Source: Halieaceae bacterium | GTDB taxonomy: Bacteria; Pseudomonadota; Gammaproteobacteria; Pseudomonadales; Halieaceae | Direction of reading: 5' to 3' | Length of the DNA stretch: 7,426 nucleotides | Assembly: GCA_003520285.1 (NCBI GenBank) | Contig: DOVB01000200.1 | Coordinates: 1-7,426 of the forward strand | The notes under the pieces: generated by a model | Seen by the model: only the letters and a program-made list of their open reading frames with translations | Database searches by the model: none | Told to the model about the DNA's origin: nothing | Shown: positions 1-5,874 of the stretch, one piece after another | Layout: each line of letters begins with the position of its first letter | How positions within the stretch are numbered: the first letter of the stretch is position 1 | Program-made: the position numbers and the translations under genes

Positions 1-6
1 CCTTGT

Positions 7-1890
7 TCAGGACGGACTACCTAAGGTGTAGGTTTCCTCTGGGCTACGCTTGGGGTCGGCTACACCGCAATCCGCCGTGTATGCCGCAAGATCCGCGTTA
101 GGTGCAACACAGCCTCCTGGTAGGTCGACATACTCAGGATCTTGTAAACCAATAGCTGCAAAGATCTGCCAGTTGTCTGTAGGTAAGGCCGTGATTTCAG
201 CTTCCAGTCCAGTAACTTCTAGTCCTCCTGCATTGGTGGTTAAAAAGTCTCCGTTGTAGGCCGATGTGGTTTGCAGGTCGTCCAAATCGGAGTAGAAGGC
301 TGTGATATTGGTGCGTAAGCGGCCATCCATCCAGTCGGCGCGCATTCCCACTTCGTAGGCCCAGATTTCCTCTGGTCCAAATGGTAGGGCATTGGCTTCA
401 TTGGATTCTCGCGCATTCCATCCGCCCGACTTGAACCCGTTCGTTAGGGAGGCATAGACCATTAGATCATCGTTGATCGCATGGGAATACGCGATTCGAG
501 GCGTTACCTTTTGCTCATCTTGGGTCGTTGGTACTCCTGCGGCAATCAGATTCGCAGTGGTCATACCGCCGCTATAGCCAAAAGTTTTCTCCTCGTCAGT
601 GTAGCGAGCCCCCAAAGTCAGGGTTCCATTTTCACCAATTTTAATATCTGCCTGGGCGTAAACAGCCAGACTTTCAGTGCCGTTGAGCAACACACGGTCT
701 GCGAGTTTAGTAAAGGCTGTGCTCGGAGGTGCGGGAACACCAACAGCCGCTAAATCGAGGTAGTCAGCGAAATCGACTTTGTTATCCTCGTCCATGTAGT
801 AAATGCCAGTCGACAGATAAATGTTGTCGCTGATATTACCCGACCACTTCAATTCCGCTGAGAACATGTCATGTTCGCCGCGGTTGTCGATTAAGAAAAA
901 GTCAGGGAAGACTGACGCAATTGGGAAGTTTAAGAAAAAGTTCTGCTCAATATCACGACTGCCCAAAATTAAATTCGCAGTACCACCCGCCACGTCCCAA
1001 GCAAGGTTTGACGTAATGTTAAGTGTTTTGACTTCGTTGCCGTACGGAGATTTTTGATCGAAGTTGGAGGGTAAACCTCCGGTCACGGCAGATGTGCTGA
1101 TTCGGTCGCCGCCCTGAATGAAGCCATGAATAGCAGTTGCTTCAATGTCAGCGTTATCGATCGCGATATCCCACGTCACAGTGTCGCTTGGCATGGCGCG
1201 CAGTGCGACGCGAACACCGGTCATATCCGCATTATTGTATTTTTTGCCATCGGTGGTGTTCTTGAGGTAACCATCGTCAGCAGTGTCAAACACAGAGATC
1301 TTACTGAGCAGCTTATCGCTGAGTGGGATATCGATGCTGCCGCGCACTAGATGTTTACCAAAACTGCCCACGCCCGCTTCAACGAATCCGCCGAGGGTTT
1401 CTCCGGGCTTTTTCATGACGATGCTAATGGCACCGCCCGTCGTGTTGCGCCCGTATAGCGTACCTTGCGGGCCACGCAATACCTCGATTCGCTCCACATC
1501 AAATAAGCTAAAGTTGTTGGCGTTCTGGCGCGTGATGTAAACGTCATCGACATAGGTACCCACTGGAGGATCGAACGTTGCGATCGATTCATCGTTACCT
1601 TGGGCACGAATGTAGTACATATTTGCGGTAGCAAGGCCGGTATTGTTGCCACCAAATAAGTTCGGAACAACGTTGATCAAGTCGAGTGTGTCGTCAATTT
1701 GAAGACTCTCGATTAGCTCTTCACCGTAAGCACTAACAGCAATAGGTACATCTTGCACGGATGCTTCGCGGCGTTCTGCGGTTACTAGAACTTCTTCTAA
1801 CTGCGCGAAGCTTGGCATGACCGCTGATGCCGATAAAGCCGCCAGAGCGACCAATAAAGAGTTTCGTTTAGAGAAATTTGGGTGATTCAT
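7..1890 (-). CDS. TonB-dependent outer-membrane receptor 1, C-terminally short
   Basis: Outer-membrane active transporter of 627 residues, expected to import a scarce solute using TonB/ExbBD energy. Seen: ATG at 1890 with an AGAGG ribosome site 7 nt upstream; a signal peptide of about 29 residues ending PSFA; a Ton box EEVLVTA at about 32-38; a plug domain with VLRGPQGTLYGRNTTGGAI at about 137-155; then barrel strands, including GFKSGGWNAR near 482-491. Cys594 and Cys608 probably form a loop disulfide. The frame ends at TGA (7-9) just after KRSPEETYTLG. Family members continue here for several more strands and end in an aromatic residue; receptor 2 in this window has 124 residues after the equivalent point, this one about 9. 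The barrel is therefore incomplete as read, through true truncation, a frameshift or an error near the sequence edge. The gene is divergent from the 2082 gene. The family assignment is firm; the substrate is unknown. Confidence 0.93.
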   Translation of the reverse strand: MNHPNFSKRNSLLVALAALSASAVMPSFAQLEEVLVTAERREASVQDVPIAVSAYGEELIESLQIDDTLDLINVVPNLFGGNNTGLATANMYYIRAQGNDESIATFDPPVGTYVDDVYITRQNANNFSLFDVERIEVLRGPQGTLYGRNTTGGAISIVMKKPGETLGGFVEAGVGSFGKHLVRGSIDIPLSDKLLSKISVFDTADDGYLKNTTDGKKYNNADMTGVRVALRAMPSDTVTWDIAIDNADIEATAIHGFIQGGDRISTSAVTGGLPSNFDQKSPYGNEVKTLNITSNLAWDVAGGTANLILGSRDIEQNFFLNFPIASVFPDFFLIDNRGEHDMFSAELKWSGNISDNIYLSTGIYYMDEDNKVDFADYLDLAAVGVPAPPSTAFTKLADRVLLNGTESLAVYAQADIKIGENGTLTLGARYTDEEKTFGYSGGMTTANLIAAGVPTTQDEQKVTPRIAYSHAINDDLMVYASLTNGFKSGGWNARESNEANALPFGPEEIWAYEVGMRADWMDGRLRTNITAFYSDLDDLQTTSAYNGDFLTTNAGGLEVTGLEAEITALPTDNWQIFAAIGLQDPEYVDLPGGCVAPNADLAAYTADCGVADPKRSPEETYTLGSPS

Positions 1891-1926
1891 GTCATAGCCT
1901 CTTTTGTATAATGATGTTGCCCCTTA

Positions 1927-1954
1927 TTGACATAATAATATATTAATATATCTT
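1927..1954 (+). promoter_or_regulatory. Candidate sigma70 promoter for the plus-strand pair
   Basis: A perfect TTGACA (1927-1932) is followed after 16 nt by TATCTT (1949-1954; 4 of 6 matches). It would give a leader of about 120 nt before the ATG at 2082. The -10 element is mediocre, and the sequence overlaps the leftward candidate promoter and the palindrome. Confidence 0.35.
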
Positions 1955-1966
1955 TATGTTTTACAA
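1937..1966 (-). promoter_or_regulatory. Candidate sigma70 promoter for TonB receptor 1
   Basis: Reading the minus strand, TTGTAA (1966-1961; 4 of 6 matches to TTGACA) is followed after 18 nt by TATATT (1942-1937; 5 of 6 matches to TATAAT). Transcription would start near 1930 and give a leader of about 40 nt ahead of the AGAGG site and ATG at 1890. This was scored by eye in AT-rich DNA, so chance matches are likely to be frequent. Confidence 0.4.
1938..1951. repeat. 14-bp perfect palindrome, possible operator
   Basis: ATATATTAATATAT is a perfect inverted repeat centred between 1944 and 1945. It lies inside both candidate promoters, overlapping the -10 element of each. It could be an operator for a dimeric regulator acting on both directions, but a self-complementary A/T string also arises easily in AT-rich promoter DNA. 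Confidence 0.3.
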
Positions 1967-2081
1967 GCTTTAAGTCCGAGAAAGAGTGTAATTTTTCACG
2001 ACACTATTTTTGGTATTGGGCGTAATTCGCGACAAAATTTATACAAGCTGCATTTGGTTAGCAAACACGAGGGCAACTCAT

Positions 2082-2735
2082 ATGGAGTTTTGGTTGTATC
2101 TGCACATTCTGCTGCTGGTCTTTTGGGTGGGTACTGATTTAGGTGTCTTCTTGGCTGCTAAGTATTCGGAGCGTTCGGAATTTTCGATGGAGAGTCGCCA
2201 AGTCGTTCTCATGCTTGGGATGATGCTGGATCGTTTACCTCGAAGTGCCTTGGTGTTGATTGTGCCCTCCGGCTTGATGTTGACCCAAGCCTCCGGCTTG
2301 ACTGAGTTGAGTCCAAGTTCGGTGCTTGGCATTTGGGTGTTTGCTGCTTGCTGGTTGGCACTGCTTTGGGCCGGCTTCTTGTCGGAATCGACCAGGATAC
2401 AGAGCCTTCTCGCTGCGATAAATTGGTGGCTAAACTTAATTTTGGCTTTGGTTCTTTTGATTGTTGTTGTGTATTCGTACGTGCATCAGCTGCTACCTAG
2501 CTGGATATTGACCAAAATTTTGTTGGTCGCCCTGATCTGTGTGGCGGGGTTTTTACTCGATCTCTTGTTCGGCCCCGCGATGGGTATATTTGCCCACCTG
2601 GCTGACATGCCAAGTGATGTGGCGCTCAATCATCAGTACCGCCAAGCGTTGCGGCCAGTTTACTGGGTTGTGCTGCTTATTTACGTACTGGCCTTGGGTG
2701 CTGCGGCAGTCGGGGTCTTTAAATGGCCCGCTTAG
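2082..2735 (+). CDS. Six-helix inner-membrane protein, CopD/DUF2269-like
   Basis: An integral membrane protein of 217 residues with no assigned reaction. Start chosen at ATG 2082: GAGGG at 2069-2073 sits 8 nt upstream and the first helix begins at once; a TTG 24 codons earlier adds only a polar, non-membrane stretch. Hydrophobic helices lie near residues 4-25, 53-69, 80-100, 112-134, 142-168 and 193-213. The opening pattern LHILLLVFWVGTDLGVF, with His8 before a W-V-G turn, and an SGLML end to helix 2 recall CopD, DUF2269 and HemJ-type proteins, in which a helix-1 histidine can bind heme or copper. Other histidines are at 135, 172 and 184. It is first of a pair, 24 bp before the SnoaL-like gene. 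The topology is well supported; the family name is tentative and a heme role is inference. Confidence 0.8.
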   Translation: MEFWLYLHILLLVFWVGTDLGVFLAAKYSERSEFSMESRQVVLMLGMMLDRLPRSALVLIVPSGLMLTQASGLTELSPSSVLGIWVFAACWLALLWAGFLSESTRIQSLLAAINWWLNLILALVLLIVVVYSYVHQLLPSWILTKILLVALICVAGFLLDLLFGPAMGIFAHLADMPSDVALNHQYRQALRPVYWVVLLIYVLALGAAAVGVFKWPA

Positions 2736-2759
2736 TCTCATTGTGATTTGGAGGTTGAG

Positions 2760-3251
2760 ATGATTCGCTTGGTTAGGCTTTGCTCTGCGGTTTTGATGTC
2801 TATCGTGAGTGTTTTCCCCGTTACAAGCAGGGCCGTAGAAAGGGGTTTGAACGAAATTGAAGCTGAAGGTGGCAAATGGGCGCAGTATTATGAGTCCGAA
2901 GACTTGGACGGTTTAATGACACTGTACGTAGATGATGCAGTCGTCGCCCTACACGGGCAACCCGCATTATTTGGCAAACAAGCCATTCGCGATTATTTTG
3001 CCGCGCGTCTGGGAAAGGCTGAGTCTACCTTCGAGTTGAACTATGAAGTGCGTGAAACACACGGCAATATTGCTTACATCATCAGCCAGTATTGGCTGAA
3101 AGCTATAGACAAAAAAAGCGGCGAGGTCCTTTTAGACGCTGGGCGGTCACTTTTGGTTTATAAAAGGGAGGATGGCGCGTGGAAAATTGCGGCCGATATT
3201 GATCAGTCGACGCCTGACGTTGGTTGGCCTTCACCTAACGGATTACATTAA
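2760..3251 (+). CDS. Secreted SnoaL/DUF4440-like (NTF2 fold) protein
   Basis: A small periplasmic protein of 163 residues. Start chosen at ATG 2760: GGAGG at 2750-2754 lies 5 nt upstream, and a hydrophobic signal peptide follows (about 1-25, ending VTSRA). A TTG at 2748 would place the ribosome site inside the gene. The mature part has the NTF2-superfamily pattern: a helix with W40 and Y43-Y44, then DLDGLMTLYVDDAVV, a glycine turn, FGKQAIRDYFAARL near 71-84, and strands ending in a YKREDGAWKIAADI segment typical of DUF4440/SnoaL-like proteins. These folds serve as small-ligand binding cups, isomerases, cyclases or non-catalytic partners; I cannot see which applies here. It is probably co-transcribed with the membrane protein upstream. 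Its TAA overlaps the opposing gene's stop by 4 bp. The fold is fairly sure; the function is unknown. Confidence 0.85.
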   Translation: MIRLVRLCSAVLMSIVSVFPVTSRAVERGLNEIEAEGGKWAQYYESEDLDGLMTLYVDDAVVALHGQPALFGKQAIRDYFAARLGKAESTFELNYEVRETHGNIAYIISQYWLKAIDKKSGEVLLDAGRSLLVYKREDGAWKIAADIDQSTPDVGWPSPNGLH

Positions 3252-4060
3252 TCCTCGCGCGTAAGTCCCACTTGTATCCAGCGCAAATTAATACCCAATC
3301 GATTTGCGCCGTTCTCACTCCAAATGTAGGTAAAGGCACGCGTCTCGCCCTTTCGATAAAGCGCCAGTTTAAGAATTTGTGCACCTGTGCCTTGGTACGT
3401 CAGAGCTGCAAGTTCGACCTCGATGCCCGTTGAAATTCCGTTTGGGCGGATCAGCTCTTGTTTTGCGCCTTCAGTGTGTAGCGTTAAGCCACGCACAAAC
3501 TGCGCTTCCTCTGTTGTGCTTGATTCTTTGCTTTGGCGAGGATCGATAACAAACCATCCGGAATAGTGAAAGGCGCGTCGCAGTGCAACCCCCTGACTTC
3601 GACCGAAGTAGTCGGTGGCTAGTGAAATATTTGAAATGTCGCCCGAGAGGAATATCTGCTCGCCGATAAGCCAGCGAGTTCGTGAGGTGGCTGGCGCGGC
3701 CAGCCATCCACAAGGCGTCGGATCAAACTCCGCTTCCCATTGGATCGTCTCGGTAGATGCCTCGCCAATGGCGAGAGTACAGGAGCCCTTATCGCTTTCT
3801 AGTGCTGCGGTCTCTGGTGTGTTTATCCGCAGCAAATATTGTCTGGCCTCGTCACCTGATCTTACCCGTAACTCATAACTGTGAAGTGCGCTCTGCGTCA
3901 CGCTGAGTTCTACTTGTTTTGGTGGCTCGCGTTCATCTTCATGCGCTTGCCAGATCTGCTCGTTATTGTAAAAGTGGCCTTCGCTCAACTGCGGCGGCTC
4001 TGAACCGAGAACTGCGTGCGTTATGAAGCTGAAAAACAGTACCATCGAGCACTTACTCAT
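3248..4060 (-). CDS. Secreted protein, tentatively CpcT/CpeT-like
   Basis: A protein of 270 residues, third in the flavoenzyme-cytochrome operon. Its ATG (4060-4058) overlaps the cytochrome stop as ATGA, with no strong ribosome site of its own, so translational coupling is likely. A signal peptide of about 19-20 residues (FFSFITHAVLGS) implies export. Residues 27-170 resemble the CpcT/CpeT layout: an EGHFYNNEQIW opening, a Cys94...Cys117 pair that may form a disulfide, then GEQIFLSGD and a YSGWFVI strand. A further segment of about 95 residues follows, ending GINLRWIQVGLTRED. In cyanobacteria CpcT/CpeT proteins attach or chaperone bilins on phycobiliproteins. That role cannot hold here, because no phycobiliprotein gene is present; homologues outside cyanobacteria have no settled function that I know of. 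The family call rests on pattern memory and is weak; export and operon membership are solid. Confidence 0.8.
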   Translation of the reverse strand: MSKCSMVLFFSFITHAVLGSEPPQLSEGHFYNNEQIWQAHEDEREPPKQVELSVTQSALHSYELRVRSGDEARQYLLRINTPETAALESDKGSCTLAIGEASTETIQWEAEFDPTPCGWLAAPATSRTRWLIGEQIFLSGDISNISLATDYFGRSQGVALRRAFHYSGWFVIDPRQSKESSTTEEAQFVRGLTLHTEGAKQELIRPNGISTGIEVELAALTYQGTGAQILKLALYRKGETRAFTYIWSENGANRLGINLRWIQVGLTRED

Positions 4061-4434
4061 TGTGTTGGCTCATTTAAGATATTTTCAGACAGGCTGAGTA
4101 AGTTGAGCAGTCGGTCGATTTCGGCCTCTGTTAAGGCATTGTGGTAGCGCATAAACGTGCCGGGTCGCATGCGTTCGCTGTGTTGTATCCAGACCCGTAA
4201 CGTGCCGATGTCCCAGATAAAGTTTGCCTCAGCCAGCGCCTTAGAGTAGGGGTAGTCAGGCAGGCTGCCGGCCGGCCGATTAACAATGTCGACTAGCGAT
4301 GGACCGATACCTTCCAAATCAGACGCACGTACGGCGTGGCAGCCGGTGCAAGCTTGCATTAGGCTTTGATCTGAGGTGCTCGCACATACATTGCAACTTG
4401 CCAAGCCTAATAGGAAAACCGCTAACCTTTTCAT
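4057..4434 (-). CDS. Periplasmic class I monoheme cytochrome c
   Basis: An electron carrier of 125 residues. The heme site is C29-T-G-C32-H33. Then come GIGPSL near 42-47, a YPYSKAL segment near 61-67, and PGTFM near 91-95, in which Met95 is the likely sixth ligand; this is the order seen in cytochrome c2/c550-type proteins. The N terminus is a signal sequence with two readings: ordinary cleavage after CA18, or lipoprotein processing at LASC14. The ATG (4434-4432) overlaps the flavoenzyme stop as ATGA, and the next gene starts the same way, so all three products are probably made together. The likely job is to take electrons from the neighbouring flavoenzyme and pass them to a terminal oxidase; this is inferred from context and from known flavin amine oxidase-cytochrome pairs. 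The cytochrome call itself is very secure. Confidence 0.95.
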   Translation of the reverse strand: MKRLAVFLLGLASCNVCASTSDQSLMQACTGCHAVRASDLEGIGPSLVDIVNRPAGSLPDYPYSKALAEANFIWDIGTLRVWIQHSERMRPGTFMRYHNALTEAEIDRLLNLLSLSENILNEPTQ

Positions 4435-5816
4435 GATAAAGCCCTGTCAATTTGCAGCACGGCGCGCTCAGCGGATTCTAAGGCGCCTTCCATGCCAGAA
4501 TAGCTAGCTCCCGTATGTTCACCGGCAAAAAAAGCGCGTCCCTGAGCGTGTTTTAGGGTATGTATGTGCTTGATGTCACCTGGCAGCCAAGACGCCCAGA
4601 CGCCTTTCTGATAGGGTTCTTCAACCCAATCCATGTCGATGTCATGTTGCAAAACGCCAGAAGCATTTGGAATTTTCGCCATCGCCTTTTCAAGCGTTTG
4701 GCGTTGCGTTTGGCGCCTCAGTGCTCGCCAATAGTCGACATCATTGCCATTAATCCAAGCATTCACATGCACCGTGTAGTCATCTACCCGATTGAAAAAC
4801 AAACGCCCCAAGGGACCGTTGGTCCATACGACTGTAGGAGGTGCGTTGTTATTGTCGCGGTTCAGCGTCCAATGAGACTGCAACACCTTGTGGTAGTGTG
4901 TTCTCGCGATAAGCTCGGCAACTAGAGACGGTAACTTTGGTTGAAATAAGACATCCCGTAAGGTGGTTAAGGGAATTGCAAAAAGCACTGCATCGGCCCG
5001 AAACTCCTCACCTTGACGCGTTCTTACTATAGCCTCAGAGCCCGTTGCCTCGTATTCGCTAATGGCCGCTCCGAATACGATCTTGGTCTTAAGCGCGTTC
5101 GCCATTGCCTCTGGTAGGCGACTATTTCCACCTGTCACAACTAATGTAGGTTGTCGCATCGCAATCGCAGTCTGAATGGACTCTGATACACGCATTAAAT
5201 TCAAAAGCGAGGTGTCTTCTAGCGAGTTGCCGTAGCTGTTGTTCCGCGCAAACCAATCAAGAACCTCGGCATCAAGGCCTTGTTCCTGAAAAAAGCGCAA
5301 TGCAGAGTAGTCCCACTGTTGCTGATCAGCGCTTAACCAGTCGCTTGAACCTACTAGGGCCTTTGGCAGCATCAATGTGCGTGCTTGGTCTGGCATCCAG
5401 TGGTTAAGGTGGCTTGGTAAGATATTTTTGGTTGACTCGCTCCAGTCAGACGACGGAATGTAAGTTGAATTAATGAGTAAGCCGCTACCTCTAGGGCGAG
5501 GCGGTGGGCTTAGCTTAACGCCTAGAGTCTTAGCGTAAGCTATCGCTCGGCCGTAGTTAGGGCCTAGAACATTTGCCCCACCTTCGGGTCGGCCTTTGAT
5601 GTTATCCAGTGTGCGAACACGTCCACCTACACGTTGCGTAGCCTCCAGTAACACGACGTCATAGCCCAAACGCTCTAGCATGTAGCTTGCAGAAAGTCCT
5701 GCCAATCCTGCGCCAATGACTACAACGCGTTTACCTCGCCCTGCCCGCACTGCCAATGGACAGCTTGCTGTCGCTGCAGTCATACCTAGCAGCTGCAGGA
5801 ATGGCCGACGTTGCAT
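4431..5816 (-). CDS. Tat-exported FAD-dependent amine oxidase-family oxidoreductase
   Basis: A flavoenzyme of 461 residues in the monoamine oxidase/polyamine oxidase/NicA2 superfamily. Seen: a twin-arginine leader (QRRPFLQLLG at 2-11, hydrophobic stretch to about 23, VRA end), implying export of the folded FAD protein; the dinucleotide site GAGLAG (35-40) with ribose-binding Glu58; GGRVRT (64-69); EGGANVLGP (78-86); Lys310 in HYHKVLQSHW, at the place of the catalytic-site lysine of the family; and the C-terminal FAD signature FFAGEHT (429-435) followed by GMEGALESAERA. The position just before MEG is Gly441, where many relatives carry Trp or Tyr of the aromatic cage. Start: ATG 5816 with a GGGGG-type ribosome site about 7 nt upstream. 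The cytochrome c gene overlaps its stop, which suggests cytochrome rather than oxygen as electron acceptor. The substrate is unknown; a primary or secondary amine, polyamine or amino acid derivative is plausible. Confidence 0.92.
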   Translation of the reverse strand: MQRRPFLQLLGMTAATASCPLAVRAGRGKRVVVIGAGLAGLSASYMLERLGYDVVLLEATQRVGGRVRTLDNIKGRPEGGANVLGPNYGRAIAYAKTLGVKLSPPPRPRGSGLLINSTYIPSSDWSESTKNILPSHLNHWMPDQARTLMLPKALVGSSDWLSADQQQWDYSALRFFQEQGLDAEVLDWFARNNSYGNSLEDTSLLNLMRVSESIQTAIAMRQPTLVVTGGNSRLPEAMANALKTKIVFGAAISEYEATGSEAIVRTRQGEEFRADAVLFAIPLTTLRDVLFQPKLPSLVAELIARTHYHKVLQSHWTLNRDNNNAPPTVVWTNGPLGRLFFNRVDDYTVHVNAWINGNDVDYWRALRRQTQRQTLEKAMAKIPNASGVLQHDIDMDWVEEPYQKGVWASWLPGDIKHIHTLKHAQGRAFFAGEHTGASYSGMEGALESAERAVLQIDRALS

Positions 5817-5834
5817 ATTTATCCCCCAGAAAAT

Positions 5835-5855
5835 AAACCCGCCAGAGGCGGGTTT
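5835..5855 (-). terminator. Rho-independent terminator after TonB receptor 2
   Basis: A perfect 9-bp inverted repeat, AAACCCGCC / GGCGGGTTT with a 3-nt loop, begins 19 bp past the receptor stop codon. On the minus strand the GC-rich stem is followed by TTTATTTTCT, a good uridine tract. It lies just upstream of the ribosome site of the flavoenzyme gene, so it either ends the receptor transcript or lets through a fraction to the downstream operon. Read on the plus strand, the stem is followed by only a short T run. Confidence 0.85.
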
Positions 5856-5874
5856 GTTCGCTTATGTGGACGCA

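Larger units (their letters stand above)
1891..2081. promoter_or_regulatory. AT-rich divergent promoter region
   Basis: This 191-bp gap separates receptor 1 (leftward) from the membrane-protein gene (rightward) and must hold both promoters unless they lie inside genes. It is clearly richer in A and T than its flanks between 1932 and 1966. I see no open gene, tRNA or Fur-box-like 19-mer in it. A TTG-started upstream extension of the membrane-protein frame (from 2010) crosses it, but that stretch is not membrane-like and lacks a good ribosome site. Confidence 0.7.

Noticed and set aside
481..753. 90-codon plus-strand open frame within TonB receptor 1
   Set aside because: It is antisense to barrel strands of an unmistakable receptor, and its composition is a low-complexity mirror of that frame.
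1907..1912. TATAAT on the plus strand just outside receptor 1
   Set aside because: No acceptable -35 element lies 16-18 nt upstream, and the resulting leader for the 2082 gene would be about 160 nt. The TTGACA at 1927 is the better candidate.
2010..2081. TTG-initiated N-terminal extension of the membrane protein
   Set aside because: The ATG at 2082 has a GAGGG site at good spacing and begins directly with helix 1. The extension crosses the promoter region and has no membrane or signal character.
3218..3240. Short inverted repeat near the end of the SnoaL-like gene as a terminator
   Set aside because: The stem is only 7 bp with a bulge and has no T tract after it on either strand, so it does not look like a rho-independent terminator.
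3471..3878. Open frames of 80-87 codons on both strands within the CpeT-like gene
   Set aside because: They overlap a signal-peptide-bearing gene fixed by ATGA coupling. Their translations show no motif.
4560..4925. 121-codon open frame on the plus strand inside the flavoenzyme gene
   Set aside because: It lies wholly antisense to a gene with clear FAD motifs, has no recognisable domain, and has no ribosome site that I can see.
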